Positions 52,309 to 61,238 of a stretch of DNA of 64,000 nt are shown one piece after another. The notes beneath the pieces were generated by a model. That model was not told the DNA's origin. It was given only the letters and a program-made list of their open reading frames with translations, and ran no database searches. The translations under genes were made by a program, and so were the position numbers. Positions within the stretch are counted from its first letter, which is position 1, and every line of letters begins with the position of its first letter. The DNA is from Brachybacterium sp042666875 (GTDB taxonomy: Bacteria > Actinomycetota > Actinomycetes > Actinomycetales > Dermabacteraceae). Location of the stretch: positions 186,001 through 250,000 of the forward strand of contig NZ_JBHTCX010000017.1 in assembly GCF_042666875.1 (NCBI RefSeq), read 5' to 3'.

Positions 52309-54078
52309 GTGCCTGAAACCATCCCGCACACCGATGAGGCCGTGTCGGCCTCCCCCGCCGTCGAGCAGAGCTCCGGCAACGCTGCTGACCAGACGACCGA
52401 CCAGACCGGTCGGACCAGCGCGCCCGAACAGACCTTCGCGGACTTCGACGTCCGCTCCGACATCATCGATGCCCTCGCCGCCAAGGGCATCGTCACTCCG
52501 TTCCCGATCCAGTCGATGACTCTGCCGGTCGCCCTGCGCGGCCGCGACATCATCGGCCAGGCCAAGACGGGCACCGGTAAGACGCTCGGCTTCGGCATCC
52601 CCCTGCTGCAGGCAGCGGTCGCACCCGGTGAGGACAACCCCGACGGGCGCCCCGTCGGGAAGCCGCAGGCCCTCGTCGTGCTGCCCACCCGTGAGCTCGC
52701 GGTGCAGGTCGCCGCGGACCTCGAGGCGGCCTCGGCGAAGCGTCCGGTGCGCATCCTGACCGTGTACGGCGGTCGCGCCTACGAGCCGCAGATCGAGGCC
52801 CTCGAGCGCGGCGTCGAGGTGGTCGTCGGGACCCCCGGCCGCCTCCTGGACCTGCTGCGTCAGAAGTACCTGGACCTGTCCCAGGTGCGCACCGCGGTGC
52901 TGGACGAGGCCGACGAGATGCTGGACCTCGGCTTCCTCGAGGACATCGAGAAGCTGCTGCAGGCGGTGCCGACCACACGCCAGACCATGCTGTTCTCCGC
53001 GACGATGCCCGGGCCGATCATGGCTCTCGCCCGCCGCTTCATGAGCCAGCCGACGCACATCCGTGCGCAGGATCCCGGCGACGAGGCGCGCACCAAGGCC
53101 GACATCAAGCAGGTCGTCTACCGCGCCCACCAGCTCGACAAGATCGAGGTGATGGCGCGCATCCTGCAGGCCCGCGAGCGTGGGCTGACGATCATCTTCA
53201 TGCGCACCAAGCGCCAGGCGGACCGGGTGGCCGGCGATCTCGCCGACCGCGGCTTCGCCGCCGCCCCGCTGCACGGCGACCTGGGCCAGGGTGCCCGCGA
53301 GCAGGCCCTGCGCGCCTTCCGTCACGGCAAGATCGACGTGCTGGTCGCGACCGACGTCGCCGCCCGCGGCATCGACGTCACCGATGTCACCCACGTCGTG
53401 AACTGGAACTGCCCCGACGACGACAAGACCTACCTCCACCGCACCGGCCGCACCGGCCGCGCGGGCAAGAAGGGCACCGCGGTGACCTTCGTGGACTGGG
53501 AGGATCTGGCCCGGTGGGCGCTGATCGCCCGCCAGCTCGGCCTGGAGTCGACGGAGGCCGTGGAGACGTATTCCACCTCGGAGCACCTCTACGCCGAGCT
53601 CGACATCCCCTCCGACGCCAAGGGCTCGCTGCCCCGTGACAAGCGCACCCGCGACGGCCTGGACGCCGAGGCGATCGAGGATCTCGGCGGCCCGGACTCC
53701 GGCTCCCGCGGGCCGCGGGACAGCGGACGCGGCGGAGGCCGCGGCGGTCGTGACAGCGGCGGCCGTGGTGGCCGTGACAGCGGCGGTCGCAGCGGCTCAG
53801 GACGCGGCGGTGAGCGCCGCGAGCAGTCCTCGAGCGAGGACGGGAAGACGGAAGGCTCCGGCGACCGCTCGCGCCGCAACCGGTCGCGCTCGCGCACCCG
53901 CCGGGTCAACGGCGAGGTCGTCGCCGAGAGCAGCTCGGGCCCGGCCGGAGGCCGCGAGGGCTCCGACGCCGCGGGGTCCAGCGAACGTCCCCGCCGTCGC
54001 CGCTCCCGTGGCGGCCGCGGCCGCAGCGGCGGCAGTGGTGGCAACGGCGGCGGCTCCTCCGCCCCCGCCGAGGGCTGA
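52309..54078 (+). CDS. DEAD-box RNA helicase (RhlE-like) with RGG-rich tail
   Basis: 589 residues from GTG at 52309. The Q motif and motif I (AKTGTGKTLGF), PTRELAVQV, TPGRLLDLL, VLDEADEMLDLGF, SATMP, HGDLGQGAREQALRAFRHGK, ATDVAARGIDV and HRTGRTGRAGKKG are all present. From about residue 460 a long Arg/Gly/Ser tail follows, with blocks such as RGGGRGGRDSGGRGGRDSGG and SRGGRGRSGGSGGNGG. The tail likely binds RNA and may drive condensate formation. It matches Rv3211 in place. It would unwind ribosomal or messenger RNA, for example in the cold. A strong terminator follows. Confidence 0.93.
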   Translation: MPETIPHTDEAVSASPAVEQSSGNAADQTTDQTGRTSAPEQTFADFDVRSDIIDALAAKGIVTPFPIQSMTLPVALRGRDIIGQAKTGTGKTLGFGIPLLQAAVAPGEDNPDGRPVGKPQALVVLPTRELAVQVAADLEAASAKRPVRILTVYGGRAYEPQIEALERGVEVVVGTPGRLLDLLRQKYLDLSQVRTAVLDEADEMLDLGFLEDIEKLLQAVPTTRQTMLFSATMPGPIMALARRFMSQPTHIRAQDPGDEARTKADIKQVVYRAHQLDKIEVMARILQARERGLTIIFMRTKRQADRVAGDLADRGFAAAPLHGDLGQGAREQALRAFRHGKIDVLVATDVAARGIDVTDVTHVVNWNCPDDDKTYLHRTGRTGRAGKKGTAVTFVDWEDLARWALIARQLGLESTEAVETYSTSEHLYAELDIPSDAKGSLPRDKRTRDGLDAEAIEDLGGPDSGSRGPRDSGRGGGRGGRDSGGRGGRDSGGRSGSGRGGERREQSSSEDGKTEGSGDRSRRNRSRSRTRRVNGEVVAESSSGPAGGREGSDAAGSSERPRRRRSRGGRGRSGGSGGNGGGSSAPAEG

Positions 54079-54098
54079 GCGCGCCGAGAGCTGAGCAT
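54067..54098. repeat. 16-bp duplication across the DEAD-box gene stop
   Basis: GCCGAGGGCTGAGCGC at 54067 contains the stop (TGA 54076-54078). GCCGAGAGCTGAGCAT follows at 54083 with one inner mismatch. The second TGA falls in another frame. Confidence 0.7.
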
Positions 54099-54101
54099 CG
54101 A

Positions 54102-54142
54102 GAATGCCCGCGACCCGAGTGATATCCGGGTCGCGGGCATTC
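54102..54142. terminator. Strong terminator after the DEAD-box gene
   Basis: GAATGCCCGCGACCCG and CGGGTCGCGGGCATTC form a perfect 16-base stem with a nine-base loop, and the downstream TCGTGC has no U-run. Confidence 0.85.
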
Positions 54143-54183
54143 GTGCTCTCACGGGGAAGGTCCTGACGAGGAACGCCCCGATA

Positions 54184-54209
54184 GGGCAGATCCGCAGGGC
54201 AGATCCGCA
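54184..54209. repeat. 13-bp tandem repeat after the marC-like gene
   Basis: GGGCAGATCCGCA at 54184 and again at 54197, 15 bases beyond the minus-strand stop at 54225. Confidence 0.85.
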
Positions 54210-54224
54210 GAGCGGCTCCGCACG

Positions 54225-54854
54225 TCAGGCCGGGACGACGCCCCAGGCGGCGAGGAAGGCGTGGATCGCGTCGAAGATCATCTGCGTGCTGATCGCGGCC
54301 AGCAGCACGCCGGAGATGCGGGTGACCAGCGTGACCCCGCCCTCGCCGAGGATCCGGGCGATGACGCCCGCGAACCGCATCGCGAGGTAGATCGCCACGG
54401 CCAGCAGCACCATGGCGATGGCGAGCGAGCTGATCCGAGCGACCTCGCCCTCGGTCTGCTGGACGAAGAGCATCACCGCGACGATCGCCCCGGGGCCGCC
54501 GAGCAGCGGCGTGCCCAGCGGCACGAGGGCCACGTTCACGCCCTCGCTCGCGGCCATCTCCCCCATCTTCCCGGTCAGCAGCTGCAGCGCGACGATCAGC
54601 AGCAGGAGCCCGCCGGAGAACTGCAGCGCCGGCAGCGAGATGCTCATGTAGTCGAGGATGAACCGCCCGAACAGGGCGAACACCGAGATGATCAGCATCG
54701 CCACACCGACGGCCACCAGCGCCGCCCGGTGCCGCTGCTTCGCGGTCATGGTGCTGGTCAGCGACAGGAAGATGGGCACCGTGCCCGGCGGGTCGATGAT
54801 GACGAAAAGGGTGACGAAGACCCCGGTCAGGAAGCTCGGATCGACCAGGTTCAC
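54225..54854 (-). CDS. MarC-family membrane protein
   Basis: A 209-residue six-helix inner-membrane protein of the MarC/UPF0056 family. It shows FVIIDPPGTVPIFLSLT (the conserved DPPG), LPALQFSGGLLLLIVALQLL and LGTPLLGGPGAIVAVMLF. The start is GTG at 54854, overlapping the stop of the PHP gene as GTGA. MarC proteins were once linked to drug resistance but their role is not known; the DPPG motif may line a solute path. It follows the PHP phosphatase in one unit. Confidence 0.9.
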   Translation of the reverse strand: MNLVDPSFLTGVFVTLFVIIDPPGTVPIFLSLTSTMTAKQRHRAALVAVGVAMLIISVFALFGRFILDYMSISLPALQFSGGLLLLIVALQLLTGKMGEMAASEGVNVALVPLGTPLLGGPGAIVAVMLFVQQTEGEVARISSLAIAMVLLAVAIYLAMRFAGVIARILGEGGVTLVTRISGVLLAAISTQMIFDAIHAFLAAWGVVPA

Positions 54855-55735
54855 GGGCGGATGACCTCGGTGGTGCTCGTGGCGCGCTCGGTGATCGCCG
54901 CTAGGACGGACGGCTGCGTGAGGTTCTCCCCGAGCCGGTTGGGTTTGCCGGCGCCATGGTAGTCGCTGCCACCGGTGATCAGCAGATCGTGGCGGCGCGC
55001 GAAGTCACGCAGCCGGGCGCGCTCGGCCTCGTCGTGCTCGCGGTGATCGACCTCCACGCCGGCCAGGCCCGCCTCGACCATGGACTCCAGCAGCTCCAGC
55101 GGAAGGTCCCCGTCGCGGGCGACGGAGCCCGGGTGAGCGACCACGGCCACTCCCCCGGCGTCGCGGATCGCGCGCACCGCGACCGTCGGCGAGGGCGCGT
55201 AGTACGGCACGTAGTACGGCCCGGAGGGGCTGAGGATCTCGCGGAACGCGGCGGAGCGGTCCGGGATGCTGCCCTGGGCGACCAGGGCGTCGGCGATGTG
55301 GGGGCGCCCGATCACGGTGCGCTCACCGGCCACCTGCGCCTGCACGTCCTGCCACGTGATCGGATAGTCGGCCGCGACCAGCTCGACCATCCGGCGAGCG
55401 CGCTGGGAGCGGGAGGAGCGCGCACTGGCCATCTCCATCGCGAGCTCCGTGTCCGGAGAGGGGTCCACCAGCAGCGCCAGGATGTGCACGCTGAGGCGTT
55501 CGTGCTCGGAGGAGACCTCGACGCCGGGCACGGCCGCCACCCCGCTCGCGCTGACCGCGCCGGGCAATTCCGCCCAGCCGGCCACGGTGTCGTGATCGGT
55601 CAGTGCGAGAGCGCCCAGCCCCTCCTCGCGGGCGCCCCGGAACAGACCGTGGACATCGCACGTGCCGTCGGACCACGAGGTATGGGCGTGCAGGTCGATG
55701 CGCTCCGCGCGGGTGGGATCGGACCTGTCGCTCAT
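54851..55735 (-). CDS. PHP-domain phosphatase
   Basis: 294 residues from ATG at 55735. The PHP metal motifs are IDLHAHTSWSDGTC, ALTDHDTVAGW, VPGVEVSSE and a late GGSDYHGAGKP. This is the short single-domain form related to the nucleoside-3',5'-bisphosphate phosphatase RnaAM/YciV and TrpH proteins. The likely reaction is release of phosphate from 3',5'-bisphosphates or 5' trimming of short RNA. It is divergent from pepP by 37 bases and coupled to the marC-like gene. Confidence 0.9.
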   Translation of the reverse strand: MSDRSDPTRAERIDLHAHTSWSDGTCDVHGLFRGAREEGLGALALTDHDTVAGWAELPGAVSASGVAAVPGVEVSSEHERLSVHILALLVDPSPDTELAMEMASARSSRSQRARRMVELVAADYPITWQDVQAQVAGERTVIGRPHIADALVAQGSIPDRSAAFREILSPSGPYYVPYYAPSPTVAVRAIRDAGGVAVVAHPGSVARDGDLPLELLESMVEAGLAGVEVDHREHDEAERARLRDFARRHDLLITGGSDYHGAGKPNRLGENLTQPSVLAAITERATSTTEVIRP

Positions 55736-55772
55736 AGTTCCAGGGTAGACCGGCGCGTGAGACCATCGGGGG

Positions 55773-57311
55773 GTGAGCACCGAGAGCACCGACACCAGCA
55801 CGCCCGCCACCGGCAACGGTCTCGCCTCCCGCGGCGATGCCCGCTCGCAGCGCCCCACCAACGAGGCGTTCCGCGAGTTCATCGCCTCCGGATGGGACGA
55901 GACGGTTCCCGACGCCGAACGCCGCGAGGCGGCGGATTTCACACCAGCGCGACGCGACGCGCTGGTGCGACGTCTGCCCGCCACCCGCATGGTGCTGCCC
56001 GCCGGCGTGCTCAAGGTCCGCTCCAACGACACCGACTACCAGTTCCGCCCGGACACCGCCTTCGCCTACTACTCGGGCCTGGGCACCGACGAGGAGCCCG
56101 ACAGCGTCCTCGTCGTCGAGCCCTCGGCGGAGGATCCGGGCACCGCGCAGGCGACCTACTTCTTCCGGCCCCGCGCCGGCTTCGACAGCAGCGAGTTCTA
56201 TGCCGACTCGCGCTACGGCGAGATGTGGGTGGGTCGCCGGCCGACGCTCGAGGAGGCCTCGCAGCGCCTCGGCATCGAGGTGCGGCACATCGATGATCTC
56301 CGCGACCACCTCGCCAAGGACGTCGGCGCGCAGCTGTCGCTGTCGGTGATGCCGGGCGTCGATGCCGCCGTGGAATCGATGGTCCAGGAGATCCGTACCC
56401 AGAACGGGCTCCCCGGCGGGGACGACGCCGCCGCGCAGCACGCCGAGCTGAAGGAAGCCACCAGTGAGCAGCGTCTGGTCAAGGACGAGTACGAGGTCCG
56501 CCAGCTGCGCAAGGCCGTCGACGCGACCGTCCGCGGCTTCGAGGACGTCATCGCCCACCTGCCCCAGGCCGTCGCCCACGCCCGCGGCGAGCGCGTGATC
56601 GAGGGCGTCTTCGCCCGCACCGCGCGCGTCGAGGGGAACGGCGTCGGCTATGACACGATCGCCGCCGCCGGCGACCACGCCTGCACCCTGCACTGGATCC
56701 GCAACGACGGGACCGTGCACGAGGACGATCTGGTGCTGCTGGACGCCGGCGTCGAGGTCGATTCGCTCTACACCGCCGACGTCACCCGCACCCTGCCGGT
56801 CTCCGGCACGTTCGCCCCGGCGCAGCGGAAGGTCTACGACGCGGTGCTGGAGGCGGCCGACGCCGCCTTCGCGATCGCCCGGCCCGGCGTGCGCTTCCGC
56901 CAGCTGCACGCGACTGCCATGGAGGTCATCGCCGCCCGGCTCGAGCAATGGGGGCTGCTGCCGGGGACCGCCGAGCAGTCGCTCTCGCCCGAGGGTCAGT
57001 GGCACCGGCGCTGGATGGTCCACGGCACCAGCCATCACCTGGGCATGGACGTCCACGACTGCGCGCAGGCCCGTCGCGAGATGTACCTCGACGCGGAGCT
57101 CCGGCCCGGGATGGTCTTCACGATCGAGCCCGGTCTGTACTTCAAGGAGAACGACCTGCTGGTCCCCGAGGAGCTGCGCGGCATCGGCGTGCGCATCGAG
57201 GACGACGTCCTGGTCACCGCCGACGGCGTCGAAAACCTCTCGGCCGCGGCTCCCCGTCGGGCCGAGGACGTCGAGAAGTGGATCGCCGAGATCAGCGGCC
57301 GGCGGCCGTGA
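55773..57311 (+). CDS. pepP: Xaa-Pro aminopeptidase P (M24B)
   Basis: 512 residues. The N-terminal domain has FRPDTAFAYYSGLGTDEEPD. The catalytic M24 domain holds the five dimetal ligands: LLDAGVEVDSLYTADVTRT (two Asp), HGTSHHLGMDVHD (His), FTIEPGLYF (Glu) and GVRIEDDVLV (Glu). It cleaves an N-terminal residue before proline. The start is GTG at 55773. It opens a four-gene unit with the MgtE-like, DUF1003 and mrp genes, the first two overlapping as GTGA. Confidence 0.92.
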   Translation: MSTESTDTSTPATGNGLASRGDARSQRPTNEAFREFIASGWDETVPDAERREAADFTPARRDALVRRLPATRMVLPAGVLKVRSNDTDYQFRPDTAFAYYSGLGTDEEPDSVLVVEPSAEDPGTAQATYFFRPRAGFDSSEFYADSRYGEMWVGRRPTLEEASQRLGIEVRHIDDLRDHLAKDVGAQLSLSVMPGVDAAVESMVQEIRTQNGLPGGDDAAAQHAELKEATSEQRLVKDEYEVRQLRKAVDATVRGFEDVIAHLPQAVAHARGERVIEGVFARTARVEGNGVGYDTIAAAGDHACTLHWIRNDGTVHEDDLVLLDAGVEVDSLYTADVTRTLPVSGTFAPAQRKVYDAVLEAADAAFAIARPGVRFRQLHATAMEVIAARLEQWGLLPGTAEQSLSPEGQWHRRWMVHGTSHHLGMDVHDCAQARREMYLDAELRPGMVFTIEPGLYFKENDLLVPEELRGIGVRIEDDVLVTADGVENLSAAAPRRAEDVEKWIAEISGRRP

Positions 57312-58654
57312 GCAGGTCCGGGGCAGTGAGCAGCGCCCAGCTGGCGCGCTTCTACGCGGCTCGGCTCGCCGGCACCACCGTCTTCGATCCCATCGGGGAC
57401 GTGGTGGCGAAGGTGCGGGACGTCGTCGTGCTGCCCCAGGCACGCAGCTCGGCGCGGGCCGTCGGGTTCGTGGTCGAGGTCGCGGCCAAGCGCCGCGTGT
57501 TCCTGCCCATCACCCGCGTCACCTCCATCTCGCCGGGCCAGGTGATCTCGACCGGGGTGCTGAACGTGCGCCGCTTCGAGAAGCGCGCCGGCGAGCTGCT
57601 GGTGATCGGTGACCTGCTCGATCGCGCGGTCACGCTCAACGACGGCTCCGGCGAGGCGACGGTGCTGGACATCGCCCTGGACCAGAACCGGCACAAGGAC
57701 TGGGAGGTCTCCCGGCTGCACGTGCGCCGCCGTCGCCGCGGCAGCTCGCTGAGCCGCCTGGTCTCGCGCGGGGAGACGCTCACCGTCCAGATCACCGAGG
57801 TCAGCGGACTGTTCGGCACCCAGGCGGAGCAGTCGGCGCACCTGCTGGCGGCCTCCTACCAGGATCTCAACCCCGCCGATCTGGCCGAGATCATCCAGGA
57901 GCTCGATGCCAAGCGACGGATCGAGCTGGCCGGGGAGCTGGCCGACGAACGCCTGGCCGATGCGCTGGAGGAACTGCCCGAGGACGTCCGGGTCGAGGTC
58001 GTCACCGGCCTGGATCCCACCCGCGCCGCCGACGTGCTGGACGTCATGGACCCCGACGACGCCGCGGACCTGCTGCAGGAGCTGCCCGAGCAGGTCGCCT
58101 CCCAGCTGCTGGGCCTGATGGAGCCCGAAGAGGCGGAGGACGTGCGCCGCCTGCTGGCCTACGACGAATACACCGCCGGCGGCATGATGACCACCGAGCC
58201 GATCATCGTCGCCCCCGAGACCCCGGTGGCCCACTGCCTGGCGATGATCAGCCGCGAGGATCTCCACGCCGCGCTCGCCGCGACCGTGCTGGTGTGCCGC
58301 GCCCCGCTCGAGACCCCGACCGGCAGGCTGCTGGGGATCGTCCATTTCCAGCAGCTGCTGCGGGAGCGGCCCGACCGGCCCGTCGGCGAGATCCTCGATG
58401 CCGACCGCGTCGCCGTCGGCCCCACCGCGCCGCTGTCCGAGGTCACCCGTGAGATGGCGACCTACAACCTCGTCTCCATCCCCGTGATCGACGACGACGG
58501 CCACCTGCTCGGCACGGTCACGGTCGACGACGTGCTCGATCACGTCCTGCCCGATGACTGGCGCGAGCAGGACGAACCCGTGCCCACCACCGGACAGATC
58601 GACCTGTCCGAGATCGCCCGGGCGACCGCCCGTGATGACGCCGAGGAGGAGTGA
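57308..58654 (+). CDS. Soluble MgtE-N/CBS domain protein (no membrane domain)
   Basis: 448 residues from GTG at 57308, coupled to pepP. Residues about 5-170 contain two PRC-barrel-like halves (FDPIGDVVAKVRDVVVLP and RAVTLNDGSGEATVLD). Residues 180-285 are an MgtE N-terminal domain with LADALEELPEDVRVEVV and DAADLLQELPEQVASQLL. A CBS pair follows (YTAGGMMTTEPIIV and LVSIPVIDDDGHLLGTV). The membrane pore of a true MgtE is absent: only the magnesium-sensing and adenosyl-binding parts remain. The order with DUF1003 and mrp matches Rv1232c-Rv1229c by memory. It may sense Mg2+ or nucleotides for the DUF1003 membrane protein. Confidence 0.87.
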   Translation: MSRSGAVSSAQLARFYAARLAGTTVFDPIGDVVAKVRDVVVLPQARSSARAVGFVVEVAAKRRVFLPITRVTSISPGQVISTGVLNVRRFEKRAGELLVIGDLLDRAVTLNDGSGEATVLDIALDQNRHKDWEVSRLHVRRRRRGSSLSRLVSRGETLTVQITEVSGLFGTQAEQSAHLLAASYQDLNPADLAEIIQELDAKRRIELAGELADERLADALEELPEDVRVEVVTGLDPTRAADVLDVMDPDDAADLLQELPEQVASQLLGLMEPEEAEDVRRLLAYDEYTAGGMMTTEPIIVAPETPVAHCLAMISREDLHAALAATVLVCRAPLETPTGRLLGIVHFQQLLRERPDRPVGEILDADRVAVGPTAPLSEVTREMATYNLVSIPVIDDDGHLLGTVTVDDVLDHVLPDDWREQDEPVPTTGQIDLSEIARATARDDAEEE

Positions 58655-58656
58655 GA

Positions 58657-59370
58657 ATGGCCGAGCACAACCCCGCTCCCCTCGACGACCCCGGTCCCCG
58701 CCGCCGCACGTGGCTGCGCAACCCCCTCCGTGGCGACGCATTCGGCCGCGCGGCGGAGGCCTTCGCCCGGATGATGGGCACCCCGGCCTTCCTGGTCGGG
58801 ATGACCCTGTTCTGTGCGGTCTGGCTGACGTGGAACTCGCTGGCCCCCGAATCGGCGCAGTTCGACCCGCGTGCCCTGAACTTCACCCTGCTGACCCTGA
58901 TCCTGTCCCTGCAGGCCTCCTATGCGGCTCCTCTGCTGCTGCTGGCCCAGAACCGCCAGGACGACCGCGACCGCGTGCAGGCGGAGCAGGATCGCCAGTC
59001 CAACGAGATCAACCACGCCACGACGGACTTCATCACCCGCGAGATCGCCTCACTGCGCCTGGCCCTGAACGAGGTCGCCACCCGCGACTTCGTGCGCGGC
59101 GAGCTGCGGGACCTCCTCGAAGGGCTCGAGGAGCGCACCGGCTCCGAGACGGACGACGCCGAGGCGCCCTCAGAGAGCGGGAACCGCACGAAGCCCGACA
59201 GTTCCCACAGGGACCCCGCCGACGCCTCGACTGCGTCCGGCGCGGGAACCGAGCAGTCCCCCGTCATGACCCTCGAGACCAGCGCTCTGCGGACCATCCT
59301 CCGCGAGGAGGTCGCCGCCGCGCTGGCCGAACGCTCCCCCGACCACCCGAAGGAGAACGACCTCTCGTGA
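58657..59370 (+). CDS. DUF1003 membrane protein
   Basis: 237 residues from ATG at 58657, with GGAGGAG ahead. Two helices (FLVGMTLFCAVWLTWNSLA and FTLLTLILSLQASYAAPLLL) frame a short loop, then QNRQDDRDRVQAEQDRQSNE, the diagnostic DUF1003 stretch. A long helical, probably coiled-coil part (INHATTDFITREIASLRLAL) and an acidic tail follow. The stop overlaps mrp as GTGA. The family is found with MgtE-like proteins; a joint role in metal handling is inferred. Confidence 0.9.
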   Translation: MAEHNPAPLDDPGPRRRTWLRNPLRGDAFGRAAEAFARMMGTPAFLVGMTLFCAVWLTWNSLAPESAQFDPRALNFTLLTLILSLQASYAAPLLLLAQNRQDDRDRVQAEQDRQSNEINHATTDFITREIASLRLALNEVATRDFVRGELRDLLEGLEERTGSETDDAEAPSESGNRTKPDSSHRDPADASTASGAGTEQSPVMTLETSALRTILREEVAAALAERSPDHPKENDLS

Positions 59371-60518
59371 CCACCACAGAGCAGACCTCCGCCACCGACG
59401 ACCGCGCCGCCCTCATCCACGAGGCGCTCAGCGGCGTCATCGACCCCGAGATCCGTCAGCCGATCACCGACCTCGGCATGGTCGACGACGTCACCGTCGA
59501 CGCCGAGGGCACCGCCCACGTCAAGGTGCTGCTGACCATCGAGGGCTGCCCCATGCGTGACCGGATCGAACGGGAGACCGCCGAGGCCACCGCCACCGTG
59601 CCGGGCCTGAGCCGCGTCGAGGTCACCACCGGGGCCATGAACGAGGAGCAGCGCCGCGAGCTGACCGCACGCCTGCGGCAGGGGCGGCGCCAGATCCCGT
59701 TCAACCAGCCCGGCTCCCTGACCCGCATCTATGCGGTCTCCTCCGGCAAGGGAGGCGTCGGCAAGTCCACCGTGACCGCGAACCTCGCCGCCGCGATGGC
59801 GGCCGACGGACTGCGCGTCGGCGTGATCGACGCGGACATCCACGGATTCTCGATGCCCGGCATGTTCGGCGTCACCGACAAGCCGACCAAGGTCTCCGAC
59901 CTGCTGATGCCGCCCGAGGGCCACGGCGTGGCCGTGATGAGCATCGGCATGTTCGTGCCGGAGGGGCAGGCCGTGGTGTGGCGCGGGCCCAAGATGCACC
60001 GCGCCATCGAGCAGTTCGCCTCCGACGTGTACTGGGGCGACCTCGACGTGCTGCTGCTGGACCTGCCGCCCGGCACCGGGGACGTCGCGATCTCCGTGGC
60101 CCAGCTGCTGCCCTCGGCGCAGATGCTCGTGGTGACCACGCCGCAGCAGTCCGCCTCCAGCGTCGCCGAGCGCGTCGGCTCGCTGGCCACCTCGACCGGC
60201 CAGGAGATCGCCGGGGTGATCGAGAACATGGCGGGGCTGACGCTTCCGGACGGCTCCGTGATGGACGTGTTCGGCTCCGGCGGCGGCGACCGCGTGGCGG
60301 CGACCCTGGCCGAGGCCGTCGGCCATGACGTGCCGGTTCTCGGCCGGGTCGGTCTGGACCCCGCGCTGCGCGAGGGTGCCGACACCGGTGTCCCGATGGT
60401 GGTCTCGGCCCCGGACTCCCCCACCGCGATGGCGCTGTCGGGCGTGGCCCGCTCGCTCGTGCACACACCGCGGGGGCTGGACAAGATGAAGCTGCCGCTG
60501 ACTGTCTCGCGGTCCTGA
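59367..60518 (+). CDS. mrp: Mrp/ApbC-type Fe-S cluster carrier P-loop ATPase
   Basis: 383 residues from GTG at 59367. An N-terminal MIP18-like domain (ALSGVIDPEIRQPITDLGMV and TIEGCPMRDRIE) is followed by the deviant Walker A GKGGVGKST in VSSGKGGVGKSTVTANL. DADIHGFSMPGMFG and DLPPGTGDVAISVAQLLP complete the Mrp ATPase. The short form lacks the CPxC cysteine pair (GVIENMAGLTLPDGS where others have NMSYFTCPHC), so cluster binding may depend on other residues. It probably loads iron-sulphur clusters onto targets. It ends in a 20-bp duplication that includes its stop codon. Confidence 0.92.
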   Translation: MTTTEQTSATDDRAALIHEALSGVIDPEIRQPITDLGMVDDVTVDAEGTAHVKVLLTIEGCPMRDRIERETAEATATVPGLSRVEVTTGAMNEEQRRELTARLRQGRRQIPFNQPGSLTRIYAVSSGKGGVGKSTVTANLAAAMAADGLRVGVIDADIHGFSMPGMFGVTDKPTKVSDLLMPPEGHGVAVMSIGMFVPEGQAVVWRGPKMHRAIEQFASDVYWGDLDVLLLDLPPGTGDVAISVAQLLPSAQMLVVTTPQQSASSVAERVGSLATSTGQEIAGVIENMAGLTLPDGSVMDVFGSGGGDRVAATLAEAVGHDVPVLGRVGLDPALREGADTGVPMVVSAPDSPTAMALSGVARSLVHTPRGLDKMKLPLTVSRS

Positions 60519-60545
60519 GCGACCGGTCTCGCGGTCCTGAGCGAC
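60504..60545. repeat. 20-bp duplication across the mrp stop
   Basis: GTCTCGCGGTCCTGAGCGAC at 60504 carries the stop TGA (60516-60518). The same 20 bases recur at 60526, two bases further on, giving a second TGA in another frame. Confidence 0.9.
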
Positions 60546-60620
60546 GCTGTCGGGCGCGTTTCCGGCCCGTGCTGGGCCCGGCGGCCCCGGCCTGTGCGAG
60601 CCCGTGTCCCGAGCCGCCTG

Positions 60621-60700
60621 ATGGCGTCCGGGTCGGCTCAGCAGGTTCGGGGTCTGCCCAGCGGGTTCCGCGTCGGCTCAGCGGGTTCCGCGTCGGCTCA
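60621..60700. repeat. Four 20-bp units downstream of tatB
   Basis: On the minus strand, TGAGCCGACGCGGAACCCGC starts with the tatB stop codon (60700-60698) and is repeated exactly from 60680. Two further units in the same 20-base register (60660-60641, 60640-60621) are diverged. They fill most of the space between tatB and mrp. Confidence 0.9.
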
Positions 60701-61114
60701 GGTGGCTTCGGGATCGAAGGGGGCGCGCTGGGGGCCCTTGTCCTTCTTGGCCTTCCCGCCCTTCGAGGAGCCCTTCTTCGCCGCGGCACCGGCCGCTCCC
60801 GCTCCCGCGACGGCGGACATCGCTTCCTTGCTGGGCAGGAGATCCTCGGGGTCGGTATCGCCCCAGGCCTCACGGATGATGCGGCGCGGGTCGTACTGAC
60901 GCGGGTCGTACTTGCGCAGGTCCTCGATGGCGATACCCATCTCGTCCTCGACCGTGGCGCGGGAGTCGTCGACCCACTGCCGGGCCTGACGGACCCAGCG
61001 GACCAGCTGACGGGTGAGATCAGGCAGACGCTGAGGTCCCACGATGACCAGGAACACGATCAGCAGGATGACGACTTCCCACCCGCCGAGTCCCAAGAAT
61101 CCCTGGCCGCCCAT
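60698..61114 (-). CDS. tatB: TatB-like twin-arginine translocase subunit
   Basis: A 138-residue Sec-independent translocase protein. One N-terminal helix (GWEVVILLIVFLVIVGPQRL), with the family Gly-Pro in VGPQRLPDL, leads into an amphipathic helix (LVRWVRQARQWVDDSRATVE). The middle repeats YDPRQYDPRR, and the end is a Lys/Ser/Gly-rich tail. TatB recognises twin-arginine signal peptides, such as that suggested in the siderophore-binding lipoprotein of this window. ATG at 61114 is divergent from the O-methyltransferase. The DUF1003-mrp-tatB neighbourhood matches Rv1231c-Rv1224. Confidence 0.9.
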   Translation of the reverse strand: MGGQGFLGLGGWEVVILLIVFLVIVGPQRLPDLTRQLVRWVRQARQWVDDSRATVEDEMGIAIEDLRKYDPRQYDPRRIIREAWGDTDPEDLLPSKEAMSAVAGAGAAGAAAKKGSSKGGKAKKDKGPQRAPFDPEAT

Positions 61115-61238
61115 GCTCCACCTGTACGTGTCGTCCGCTGATATGCAGTGCCATTATTGCACCGCAGTCGGTGAGGAGTTCTCAGCCGCTGTCGTAGTCT
61201 TAGCCGACCGTGACGGGACCGAAGGAGAGGATGCATAG

